DNA of 64,000 nt from Phaeodactylum tricornutum CCAP 1055/1 (taxonomy: Eukaryota; Bacillariophyta; Bacillariophyceae; Surirellales; Neidiaceae). The notes under the pieces are model-generated. The model made no database searches, was not told the DNA's origin, and worked only from the letters and a program-made list of their open reading frames with translations. The translations under genes and the position numbers were made by a program. The stretch is taken from NCBI RefSeq assembly GCF_000150955.2, contig NC_011674.1, positions 744,001-808,000 of the forward strand. Reading direction: 5' to 3'. Positions 44,065 to 52,614 of this stretch are shown piece by piece. The first letter of the stretch is position 1; the number at the start of each line of letters is the position of its first letter.

Positions 44065-44738
44065 ATGTCTCATGTGCTAGAAACACAATTACTGTTAACA
44101 CAAATGCCGAATCATAGTCATAGTCGGCAATCAATGCTTTTACCACCGTCGAGAGCAAAAGCAACATCGTGCAATCCCAGAAACATGATTCCCAATCCAG
44201 CATCCTTGATCAAGGGTAAGCAAGAGCTTCCCGAAGTCGACCAACTAGAAACCATTTCGCTCGAAACGCTCAACCAGTATCACTGCGACAATCCCGATCG
44301 CCGACTCGTTAGCTTGTTTGGGACAGTGTACGATGTAACCTCGTCGGAAAATTCCTACGGATCTGACGGGGCGTATAAGGAGTATGCAGGGCACGATGTG
44401 ACGTTGGCGCTGTCGATGCACAAGACACAAGAAGAGTACGTCGAGGAAGTCAAAATTGATATTTCAGTGACATCCGTAAGAGAGGCTCATTTTCGTTTGA
44501 AAGATTGTGCACAACTAACACTCTTGCAACAATCCTCCGTTGCTTCACTAGATGGCTGGATCGCTTTGTGCAAATGAAGCAAAAATGGAAAGACGATGCT
44601 AAAGGCTGGGCGGATTATTTTGGGGCCAAATATCCAGTATGCGGACGGCTAGACAAATGGGACGAAGAAATTTCGGAATGGCCGGAGCTCACGTCTGAAG
44701 AAATAGAATCTCTGGAGAAAGGCTGTACAATAATGTAA
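44065..44738 (+). CDS. Cytochrome b5-like heme/steroid-binding domain protein (MAPR type), one intron
   Basis: Exons are 44065-44435 and 44552-44738 (116-nt intron, GA|GTACGT, CACTAG|A); the product has 185 residues. Splicing restores HKTQEEWLDRFVQMKQKW. The domain lies at about residues 65-150: ISLETLNQYHCDNPDRRLVSLFGTVYDVT, then YGSDGAYKEYAGHDVTLALSMHK, the MAPR pattern with Tyr ligands in place of the b5 histidines. The end is WPELTSEEIESLEKG and TIM. The family binds heme and is linked to sterol metabolism and P450 support. The first 60 residues are Ser/His-rich with no clear membrane helix, unlike animal PGRMC1. Confidence 0.82.
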
Positions 44739-44783
44739 CCGGAAGAATTGCAGAAACATTCTATGTTCCTATTATTTGTTAAA

Positions 44784-45530
44784 TTAGCCACCCCACTTGG
44801 CGTGTCGATTGTTCAAGGGACCTTTTTGATAGTCAGGGCTTGCCATGTAAGCCTTGATGCGAGGTAGCGCCTCAAAACGCTGCATATACGCGCGCACGGT
44901 GTCGTTCATGATGTCGGCTGTCTTGGGACCCCCCATCTCGTCTTCAATTAGTTGTAGCTTGTACAAAAATGAGTAGAACTTGCAGTCCGCAATGGATACC
45001 TGGTCGCCCGTAAGGAAGCTATTATCAATCATAGGTAGAAAGCGTTTCATCACGTCCGGAATATCCGTCTCGTACCAGCTGGCAATGGCGTCTTTTCCGT
45101 GAGCGTATGCTCGGCGAGTAATGTTACTTTCCACGTCACTAAGTTCATCCACAATCATGTCCACCAGATGTTCTTTGCAAGGGTTTCCCATGAGATTGTA
45201 GCGTCGGCCAATGTGACGAAGGATAGCGTTGGATTGCGTCAGCGCAATCTTGTTCTCTCCGTGACCGTCCAAGAAATAGGGAAGATTGGGAAAATCCAAA
45301 ACGTCCTGGAGAGCCCCCGCTTTCGCATCCATCCAGCACTTGCGAAAATTGGCGCAGGATGGTTCATCGGCGTCGATCCGCACATCGCAAAAGTCCACGT
45401 CAGCCTGGATTAATGCAAAACGGTTGAACTGAACGAGACCTAGGAGATTCCAGTAGACGAGCATTGGTTTGTCATCAACTGGCTTGGTTGGTACGTCTTC
45501 ACACTTGGTGACCACAATTACACGGACCAT
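44784..45530 (-). CDS. Glutathione S-transferase, Mu-like
   Basis: The product has 248 residues from the ATG at 45530. The N-terminal thioredoxin fold begins PMLVYWNLLGLVQFNRFAL, with Tyr in the position of the catalytic Tyr of Mu/Alpha classes. NLPYFLDGHGENKIALTQSNAILRHIGRR holds the cis-Pro and the TQSNAI glutathione-binding segment. The helical C-terminal domain contains LTGDQVSIADCKFYSFLYKL. It conjugates glutathione to electrophiles. Cytosolic location is inferred. The gene is divergent from TDP1. Confidence 0.88.
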   Translation of the reverse strand: MVRVIVVTKCEDVPTKPVDDKPMLVYWNLLGLVQFNRFALIQADVDFCDVRIDADEPSCANFRKCWMDAKAGALQDVLDFPNLPYFLDGHGENKIALTQSNAILRHIGRRYNLMGNPCKEHLVDMIVDELSDVESNITRRAYAHGKDAIASWYETDIPDVMKRFLPMIDNSFLTGDQVSIADCKFYSFLYKLQLIEDEMGGPKTADIMNDTVRAYMQRFEALPRIKAYMASPDYQKGPLNNRHAKWGG

Positions 45531-46145
45531 TGAAAGGAAAGGTCTCCGCAGTTGTTCTGCGAAAGGAAAGGGAATAAGTAGGTTTGTTGATTGTGCGCCT
45601 CCGATCCCGGATCGGTGTTGAGTAGACAATTACGTACGATAGTGTCTCTACTAGTCGTTGCAGCTGCACGTACTTTGAAGGTGAGACCCCGCATGATATT
45701 CTCGGCGGATATCCGGGTGTTTTGTTGTTTAGACATCTCCAGATCCTCGGAACAGATGATGCCGATACTAGAATTGATTTTCTACATTATATTTACAATT
45801 GTAATTTGTCCGATGTGAATCCGGATATCCGGAATATCCCAGTACCATATTCTACTATGTCGGCATAAGGAAAGTCTCCCATGCCGAATGCCTGTCCGAC
45901 GCTCGAGTATCCTTGTCCAATATAACACTACGCATGTCAGCCCTCACAGTCGTTGCCGAGAATGTAAGGGCGCAAAATCTGCTGCCAACGGAGGACACTC
46001 TGTGCGTCGGATTTTGACTGCGACAATGGCCTGCCTATTCACTGGCAAACTAGCGGTAGCTGCCACGCAAATCATCACTGTAGATTGTTAACTGGTTGTC
46101 CCCCGATGAAGCAGAGTCCCTACGGAGAGCTTCGTACCTTGGTCA
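45531..46145. other. Divergent intergenic region, 615 nt
   Basis: It lies between GST (minus) and TDP1 (plus). CTCACAGTCG lies at 45943-45952. No gene is seen. Confidence 0.45.
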
Positions 46146-48272
46146 ATGGCGAGTAACGGGAGCAAGCGGGTGCGACCGTGGGACAAGATCCGGGCACAGC
46201 CCTTGTCCGACAAGGCAACCAAGGTCGGACGCGATAGCCAATCCCTCGAAGATGTTCCACCAGTGGAAGTTCCTCGCATTGCGATTGATGGAGTGGAATT
46301 TCTAAGTGATCGCTTTTATTTGAACAAAACAATCTACGACGACGGGATTGCGACATCGGCGTCGCCTGGTGGAGTGGGACTCTACGCGACGGCGACGAGT
46401 TGTACGAATGCGTGCCGGTGTGGAGCCCGATGCCCTCCGCCCTTGTTCGATCGCTCGCGACTCGTAGCGCAACTGAATTTGAAAGCCGCAATATTGGTAT
46501 CGTATACTGTACAACCATCTTGGCTCGCCAAAGAGTTTCCTACACTACTCGGTCCCCACGCCAACGTCCCCACGTTAGTTCTGCACGGAAAAAAGGGATT
46601 GATTGCGGATCCGATTCACGGTGGAGCCAAAAAGTATAAGATACCAACTAAAGACGAACAAGACGACAGTTCGTTTACTAGTCAGGATGAAGAAGAGAGC
46701 CCTCGGGATGAGGCTGTTCAGAACTGCCCGGCTCCGCCACCGGTTGCGAAAGCCACCTTTTCATCAACTCGCAATGCGGCAGAAAAGTCGTACTCGGAAC
46801 GCGCATTCTGGACACAAGTACAGAATGCATTCATTCCTTCACAACACATTCCTCGGTCACGTACAGCGTGGTTGGCGGAAGATGGTTGCTCATTGAATCC
46901 GTCTTTAATTGAACACCGAGTATATAGACGAGGTGTACACCATCCCAAGTTCATGATTTTGTTGGAGAGATCCGGGGATGTTGTGGTGGTCGTGTCGACT
47001 TCGAATTTAACGGAACCACGTGCCACAGATGCTTCTTGGTTACAGCGCTTTCCCGCTGCTCGATCATCAAGAGAAAGGAAACTAAAGGAGGAGGAGGACG
47101 ATTTCGGAATAGTCCTGACCAACATGCTCGAGGCGCAGACTCTGTCTTGTAGAAAAGGTCACGTCACGCCTATGGGGTTTTGTCGTCAAGAACTTGGCTG
47201 GAATTCTTTACGCGATCTGACGAAACACTTTGACTTTTCCAAAGCGCAAGTTCACCTGGTGGCCACCATTCCTGGGGATCGACTGAGTAAGACTGCGTCA
47301 CCATCTGAACTCTTTGGACGACAGAGGGTTTCCGCGGTGATGAAAAGACTCTCGCAAGGACCCACTCCCAGGCTCCCGCCCATCCTTCGATCAGAGGACG
47401 ATCGACTCATTGTGCAGCCGACAAGCTTAGGAAGCGAATGGACAAGGGCGAATATGACGGAGGTGGTTCGCAGCTATCTTGGGCATGAAGATCGCGATGT
47501 ATCAAAAGTAAGAGATGCCCAAGTCTTTCCACGACTCGATATATTATGGCCGACCGAAAGGTTTATGAAGGCATATCGGACCGGCTTCGCTGGTCGGGGC
47601 TCGCCCGCCTCTGTTGTGTGCATCGGCGACGCGTTCGACACGAAGGAGCTCGTATTGTTCAAAGAAAACGAAGGATACTTGTTCTTGTCTTCTGACACGT
47701 TCAGCAAAATTGACTTGTCGTGCCTTTCTCGAATGGCTCAGTATGAAGTGAGTGTCCCTTTGCAGAGATCATGCTTACCGCCACACATCAAGAGCATCTG
47801 TAGATTGTTTCAAGGCAATGATTATCGTCTGCGACAAGATTATGGTCTCCCGAAGAGCGAGGAGATTTTTTCTTATTTCCTCTTAACCAGTGCCTGTCTA
47901 TCAAGAGGCGCCCAGGGGGAAACGTTAACTCAATTAGGTAGCCGTGAGACAGTTGTCTCGTACGCCAATTTTGAACTCGGCGTATTGTTCACTAGCCGGC
48001 TGCAAGGCAGGGCCTCGGATCGTGTATACGGTTGGAAACCAGCACAGTGCATGTGCAGAAATAGGCCGCGCACTTCTTTGATTCATCTGCCAGTTCCCTT
48101 TTCCTTGCGCCCGGCGCGTTACCAGTCCGACCGAGACGATGTTGAATTCTGCGAAACACCTTACTTTCATGAAATTGCACTAGGGACTGCTTGTGTCGGG
48201 AATATGAAACTTACTCCATACGGCTCTGCTATTGCCAATCAACAGGAAAGTAAACGAATAGACATTCCTTAA
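46146..48272 (+). CDS. TDP1: Tyrosyl-DNA phosphodiesterase 1-like (TDP1)
   Basis: The product has 708 residues with no intron. TDP1 removes topoisomerase I peptides from DNA 3' ends. The first HKN motif is GVHHPKFMILL with VVVSTSNLTEPR. The second is PPHIKSICRLF with FLLTSACLSRGAQG, followed by NFELGVLF. The spacing and order match the family. In the second motif the usual Asn of SANLS is Cys (SACLS). A charged insert of about 50 residues (DEQDDSSFTSQDEEES) separates the N-terminal part from the first motif. The basic N-terminus SNGSKRVRPWDKIR may serve nuclear import. Confidence 0.88.
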   Translation: MASNGSKRVRPWDKIRAQPLSDKATKVGRDSQSLEDVPPVEVPRIAIDGVEFLSDRFYLNKTIYDDGIATSASPGGVGLYATATSCTNACRCGARCPPPLFDRSRLVAQLNLKAAILVSYTVQPSWLAKEFPTLLGPHANVPTLVLHGKKGLIADPIHGGAKKYKIPTKDEQDDSSFTSQDEEESPRDEAVQNCPAPPPVAKATFSSTRNAAEKSYSERAFWTQVQNAFIPSQHIPRSRTAWLAEDGCSLNPSLIEHRVYRRGVHHPKFMILLERSGDVVVVVSTSNLTEPRATDASWLQRFPAARSSRERKLKEEEDDFGIVLTNMLEAQTLSCRKGHVTPMGFCRQELGWNSLRDLTKHFDFSKAQVHLVATIPGDRLSKTASPSELFGRQRVSAVMKRLSQGPTPRLPPILRSEDDRLIVQPTSLGSEWTRANMTEVVRSYLGHEDRDVSKVRDAQVFPRLDILWPTERFMKAYRTGFAGRGSPASVVCIGDAFDTKELVLFKENEGYLFLSSDTFSKIDLSCLSRMAQYEVSVPLQRSCLPPHIKSICRLFQGNDYRLRQDYGLPKSEEIFSYFLLTSACLSRGAQGETLTQLGSRETVVSYANFELGVLFTSRLQGRASDRVYGWKPAQCMCRNRPRTSLIHLPVPFSLRPARYQSDRDDVEFCETPYFHEIALGTACVGNMKLTPYGSAIANQQESKRIDIP

Positions 48273-48274
48273 AA

Positions 48275-49914
48275 TTACCCGAGAACAGCGTTTGAAAAAC
48301 TAACTATAGATTTCACGACTTTTCTTTTTACTTCCGTGTTGGATGTCCGGTTGGCAAATGCAATGAGCCAAGGGAGAAGGCTGGCGTACTCAACGCAGTA
48401 GCGTAGACAACCGTTGGTCGACAGAAGAATGAGAATGACATCTACGGCGTTGATGTGAGCAGTGCGGTTTATAATCGGCTGGGTTGTCACAAGATCAATT
48501 ATGCAGGCAAGAAAGTCGGAACTGGCGACGAGAATGCGACAGTTGACCGGGTCAGTCACAAGTTCCTTGCAAACTTGCAGTATACCCGCGCAGTCATCAC
48601 TTGATCCGTGTCTCATTTGGAGACAGAAGATGCCAATGATCGGGGTGTCCTCGAGCATGGCCGTGGCTGCTTTACGATTCCAAAAGCTGATGTCGTGAAC
48701 AATCCCGATTGCTTGTTTTCGGACTGAGATATAAGGGCTGATGATGAAGTCTACAATATTCGAAACGGTACTAGGGCAATCACCATACACGTTGGCTGAC
48801 TGTAAAAATGCTTCTGCGGTTTTTGTGGAAACAACTTCCGAAGCAGGACCTGTCGCAAGCGTATGCAAAGCTTGCATAAACTTTCTTCGATGACTTCGTC
48901 GCAGGCTTTTTTTCGCTAGTGAGTCTCTCATAATGACGATTGTAGTGAGTTGGAAGTGCGCTTGTTCATCACCTTCCGTGGCGTGAGCGACAGCTGCCAC
49001 AGCTACATCCAAGGAGCTTTGGTACACAGTGTGTAGCGACGGAGTATGATCCAGCAATGATCGGTATCATCCAGGGTCTTTCCCCGAAAGCTGTGGTCAT
49101 GATGAGCCAAGTAACGGCTAGTAGCGATCAGTATCCGTCTGTAGTAAGAAAAAGCTGATCCTAGATGCGAACCTGATGCCAAGGTAAAGAACTGGTATAG
49201 GATATGCACAAGATGTAGACTGTCGGAAAAAGGTGCAAACCGGGTCAAATTCCTATGAATTTGAGCCGGATCACTCCCCGAACAAGATGCACCAATTCCT
49301 CCACCCTCCATGTTCTGGCTGCTATCAGAACTGACTGCGGAAGACAAACAGATTCGGATACGTGATGTATTCTCTTGATGCGGAAGCATCAATGGAAAAT
49401 GACAAATACCTTTGAGTGTGAAAAAAATTGCTTGGGAGGTTCTGGGTGCTGCTTCAACATCAAGTATACTGTCATAGGACGCAATCAAACAAAGGTGCAC
49501 CGCGAGATCCCAAGAGACAACGGCAAACGCCCTACTTGAATTCGGTCGAGACATCGGTGTGGCCGACCCGAGACATTCAGGCGAAGTGGCCACACAGACT
49601 TTGAACACCGGAGAGAGCTGAGCACGCATTTTTTGGAGGAACTTGGCCAAGGATATGCACAATTCACTGCTCATATCTCTCTTGTACTTGTCTTGGATGC
49701 GGAGGTTGCTACGGAGACATGCGATACATAGTAAAACTATATCTTCGTCATTGGCCTGGTCATCGTTTAGACGCTCTTGGGAGATATGAACGGTGAGGAA
49801 AATCTAACGCTCTGGATATCCAAGTAACATCCCGTTGTACTCACCACACACGTCCATAGCAACTGTGCTTGTAGTTGCGATTCTAGCCGGTAGATGTTCG
49901 CTCGTATCCGCCAT
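48275..49914 (-). CDS. Armadillo-like helical repeat protein; model uncertain
   Basis: Two long minus frames (from 49803 down to 49009, and from about 49057 down to 48275) read as one helical-repeat protein but are offset by one base near 49040-49060, where TDH is followed by LLDHTPSLHTVYQSSL only if one base is added. The 3' part (SNIVDFIISPYISVRKQAIG, LDHTP..AVAAVAHATEG, HINAVDVILILLST) has ARM-type repeats. Upstream, an ATG at 49914 (MADTSEHLPARIATTSTVAM) could join ATT TTC CTC by a 48-nt intron, a weak guess; the next in-frame ATG is 49674. Function unknown; ARM repeats usually mediate protein binding. Frame offset may be an error in the sequence. Confidence 0.55.
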
Positions 49915-50615
49915 TTTCGATGATGGCACAATTTTGTGCATCGACGTTTCATGGAACGTCTGTTTTCACCAAGGGGTACCGGAAAACCCACGTATTCGAA
50001 TCATCCTCACCAGTGCGATCCACATGAAATTGTATAGACGCAAAAGGTTTTAAGAGATGTTCGAATAAAGTCCGTAGCAGCGTTGGTGTTGCGCAAAGTC
50101 ATTTCTTGTTGGAGCTCCTAATCACACATTTTGGTTGCACAAAGAACAGACCAGCGATTGCGTCGTATTTTGGTAAGCTCACGTGGGACAAAGGCCTACA
50201 TGCACACATCGCTCCACGTGCTCAACACAATATAATGGAGGAGCCAAACAAAGACGCTGGCTTTCGTCGAACAAGGGGTCAGAAAATGAGGCAGTGCTCA
50301 CCCTCATGATCAAGGAGTTTCTTTTTGTCGAGAACATCTGTTTTTCACGGTTGATGACTACGAGTCGATGAATATCGTGTACGAGAAGATCTGACATCCG
50401 GGTGCGTTATATGGAGAGCGGTCTCGGTTTTCGGCCTGGCGATTCGCGACATCATAACAATTCGACGTTCGTTGACCATGGCGTCTGCAAGACACGAGTT
50501 GTGTGATCGATAGCACAGTGTACCGTAGTCTCCGCATTCTCTTTCGCTCTCTTTTGCTATTATAGCAGAAATAGCATCATATTTATTTTCGTTATCGAGT
50601 GCATTCTTCTTGATA
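49915..50615. other. Divergent intergenic region, about 700 nt
   Basis: It probably holds the promoters of the ARM-like gene (minus) and the plastid protein (plus). A minus ORF at 50345-50713 overlaps the next gene and has no domain. Confidence 0.4.
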
Positions 50616-51506
50616 ATGTTCCCCCGCCTGTTGGTAACAACCTCCCTTGCCGTCATGGCGTCGGCGTTTTCGAGCTCAGGAAGAAGTCCTTGGGCCGCAT
50701 CGGAATGGTGCATTCAAGTGAATATTGGACGTGAGGCAGGAACCTGGATGCCGGAAGAGTGGGCTGCTTCGGGAAGTCGTCTGCCGTTTAATGTTGAGAT
50801 TTCGGTGGAATCTGGGTACGCCACTCAAAAGGATCAGGAATCCGAATTTATGGGCAGCAATGCCTTGCGTCTTTGTGTTGTGGAAGATCCTACCTACGTA
50901 ACGTCCCAAGGCATGCAATACGTGGAAATCCCCGACGAAGGCGGCTGGAAGCTTCAGCTGCCAAAGCAAAAAGGAAACGCGGGAACCTTACGCCTGTGGT
51001 TGGATTTTGAACAGTCACCCGAACTGGACGAAGGTCTAGCAGCAGTCCGCAACGATGTGACCTTGGCCGTAGGACGACTCTATTTCATGGCACCGTGCTG
51101 GCGAGAGCCAGACCTAGCAATTGGCTATCGAAAAATAAAACCGATTGAAGCTGCCGCTCAGACGGCCCAGCAACGTTTGGATTCGCAGCTATCACATGAA
51201 TCGGGCGATCGGCGTCTCGATGGTACAAACCCCATTGACACAGCTTTGGCGTCAATCGACATGGCGGGACTGGTCAAGGAAAGAGACGATCGGGTTCGAG
51301 ATTTGCGCGAGGCAGAGCGTAAGTTACCGCGGAATCCTCGAGAGCTCCCTGTGGGGTTCTGGCCAGGGACGATGGATAAGCTGGCAATAGCACCAGGGTC
51401 GATTGCGGTCAAACGGAAGAAGATGTTTGGCGAAGAATTCCATATTGTTGGGAAGTGGACGGCCGTCCCGATTGCGGACACTGTCGTCGTTGAATCGGAA
51501 GTGTAG
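50616..51506 (+). CDS. Plastid-targeted protein of unknown function
   Basis: The product has 296 residues from the ATG at 50616. The leader MFPRLLVTTSLAVMASAF followed by SSSGRSP is a textbook signal peptide plus ASAF motif. The mature part opens WCIQVNIGREAGTWMPEEWA and has beta-rich stretches (FNVEISVESGY, TLRLWLDFEQS), then a predicted charged helix (KERDDRVRDLREAERKLP) and a closing beta part (EEFHIVGKWTAVPI). I do not recognise the family. The GREAGTWMPEEW and IVGKWTA segments suggest a compact lipocalin-like or beta-barrel fold, but that is only an impression. Confidence 0.8.
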   Translation: MFPRLLVTTSLAVMASAFSSSGRSPWAASEWCIQVNIGREAGTWMPEEWAASGSRLPFNVEISVESGYATQKDQESEFMGSNALRLCVVEDPTYVTSQGMQYVEIPDEGGWKLQLPKQKGNAGTLRLWLDFEQSPELDEGLAAVRNDVTLAVGRLYFMAPCWREPDLAIGYRKIKPIEAAAQTAQQRLDSQLSHESGDRRLDGTNPIDTALASIDMAGLVKERDDRVRDLREAERKLPRNPRELPVGFWPGTMDKLAIAPGSIAVKRKKMFGEEFHIVGKWTAVPIADTVVVESEV

Positions 51507-52043
51507 AGAACAGGAAATAGACTACTCTGTATGAAATTCTTCTACAAGAAAGCCAGATGTTGCAATTGTAAACATTTTGAAAGACGCAACGTCAAGCTGG
51601 AAAAAGAAACGTCAACTGCTGGCGTCAGGATAGCTGCCGAGCAAACTAACGTCCATGCGATCGAATTGGGCTAGGAAACAGCAATTTATATTGCGGGACC
51701 TTGCGATGACCGATTCAAATAGAAACTTACGCGAGACATCGTAGCATTATCGTTTGAGGCGGGGGGCGCAACATGCAGGAGGTGTACAGATGTAAAAGCT
51801 AATGTAAGAAAATGTTATTAACAGTAAGTCAAACGAATATGAACATAACTGGCTCACTGTCAAAGTGGTCGATTCCCACTGCCTTCCAAATCCCGATTCT
51901 TCTTTTTTTTAAACTGTTTACAGTTACAGTTAGTAGCTCTTAAAGTTACCGGGCGAATTTTCTGAAATTTACAAAAAGGCGGGGCATTGCACAGTGGGGG
52001 AAGCCGCCGTGGACGAGGGATAGCTGCGGCTTTCTTTCTTGAG
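51507..52043. other. Intergenic, about 540 nt
   Basis: The upstream region of the PX gene holds repeated acagtta/acagtaa words (51825-51940). No gene is seen. Confidence 0.4.
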
Positions 52044-52493
52044 ATGATGTACCTCCCAAACGACCACTGGTCCCCACGATATGATTCAGCTTTCTATACC
52101 GTGAAAGTTGAAGGCAAGCAACACTTTATAAAACCGCCACAAAACATCCCGAGAAAACTTGCCGGAAAATCGGGACCGGCATACTATTACCGTGTTGTTG
52201 TCTACTGCGAACACAATAGAAGAATTCTGCTACGAAGGTATTCCCATTTTAAGTGGTTATTCGAAGCGATTCAAGAAAACCCTCCTACTGAGCCACAAGT
52301 TCCGGGCGCCGCTATGATAAAGTTGCCTCCAGGGACGTGTCCTTTCCAGCGACAAGATGAAGACTTTGCTAAAATACGTATGGAGGAGTTGTCTGATTTT
52401 CTGCAGGAACTGTTGGCGCGCCCGGGATACGCATCGCATGCGGCGGTTGTAGCTTTCTTGGAGCTCGGAAGTTCAATCGACGTAGCAGCATGA
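52044..52493 (+). CDS. PX (phox homology) domain protein
   Basis: The product has 149 residues from the ATG at 52044 (a second ATG follows at once). Nearly the whole protein is a PX domain: YTVKVEGKQHFIK, YYYRVVVYCEHNRRILLRRYSHFKWLFEAI (the RRYSxF phosphoinositide-binding motif), a Pro-rich loop with IKLPPGTCPF, and RMEELSDFLQELLARP. PX domains bind PI3P on endosomes. Alone in a small protein it may act as an adaptor. The basic stretch after the PPxxP loop present in many sorting nexins is short here. Confidence 0.85.
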   Translation: MMYLPNDHWSPRYDSAFYTVKVEGKQHFIKPPQNIPRKLAGKSGPAYYYRVVVYCEHNRRILLRRYSHFKWLFEAIQENPPTEPQVPGAAMIKLPPGTCPFQRQDEDFAKIRMEELSDFLQELLARPGYASHAAVVAFLELGSSIDVAA

Positions 52494-52614
52494 TTGTCAA
52501 CGAGGCCTCTATGCTTTTGTGAAAAGTGTCCTGGGTTTTGTGTTAAATAAGGTATCAATGAACAATACAAAATGGATAACTCTCAATGCTGGGGTTGCTG
52601 AATCGTTTGTCCTA

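Noticed and set aside
50345-50713. 122-codon minus ORF overlapping the start of the plastid protein gene
   Set aside because: It overlaps the ASAF leader of a better-supported gene on the other strand and has no domain.
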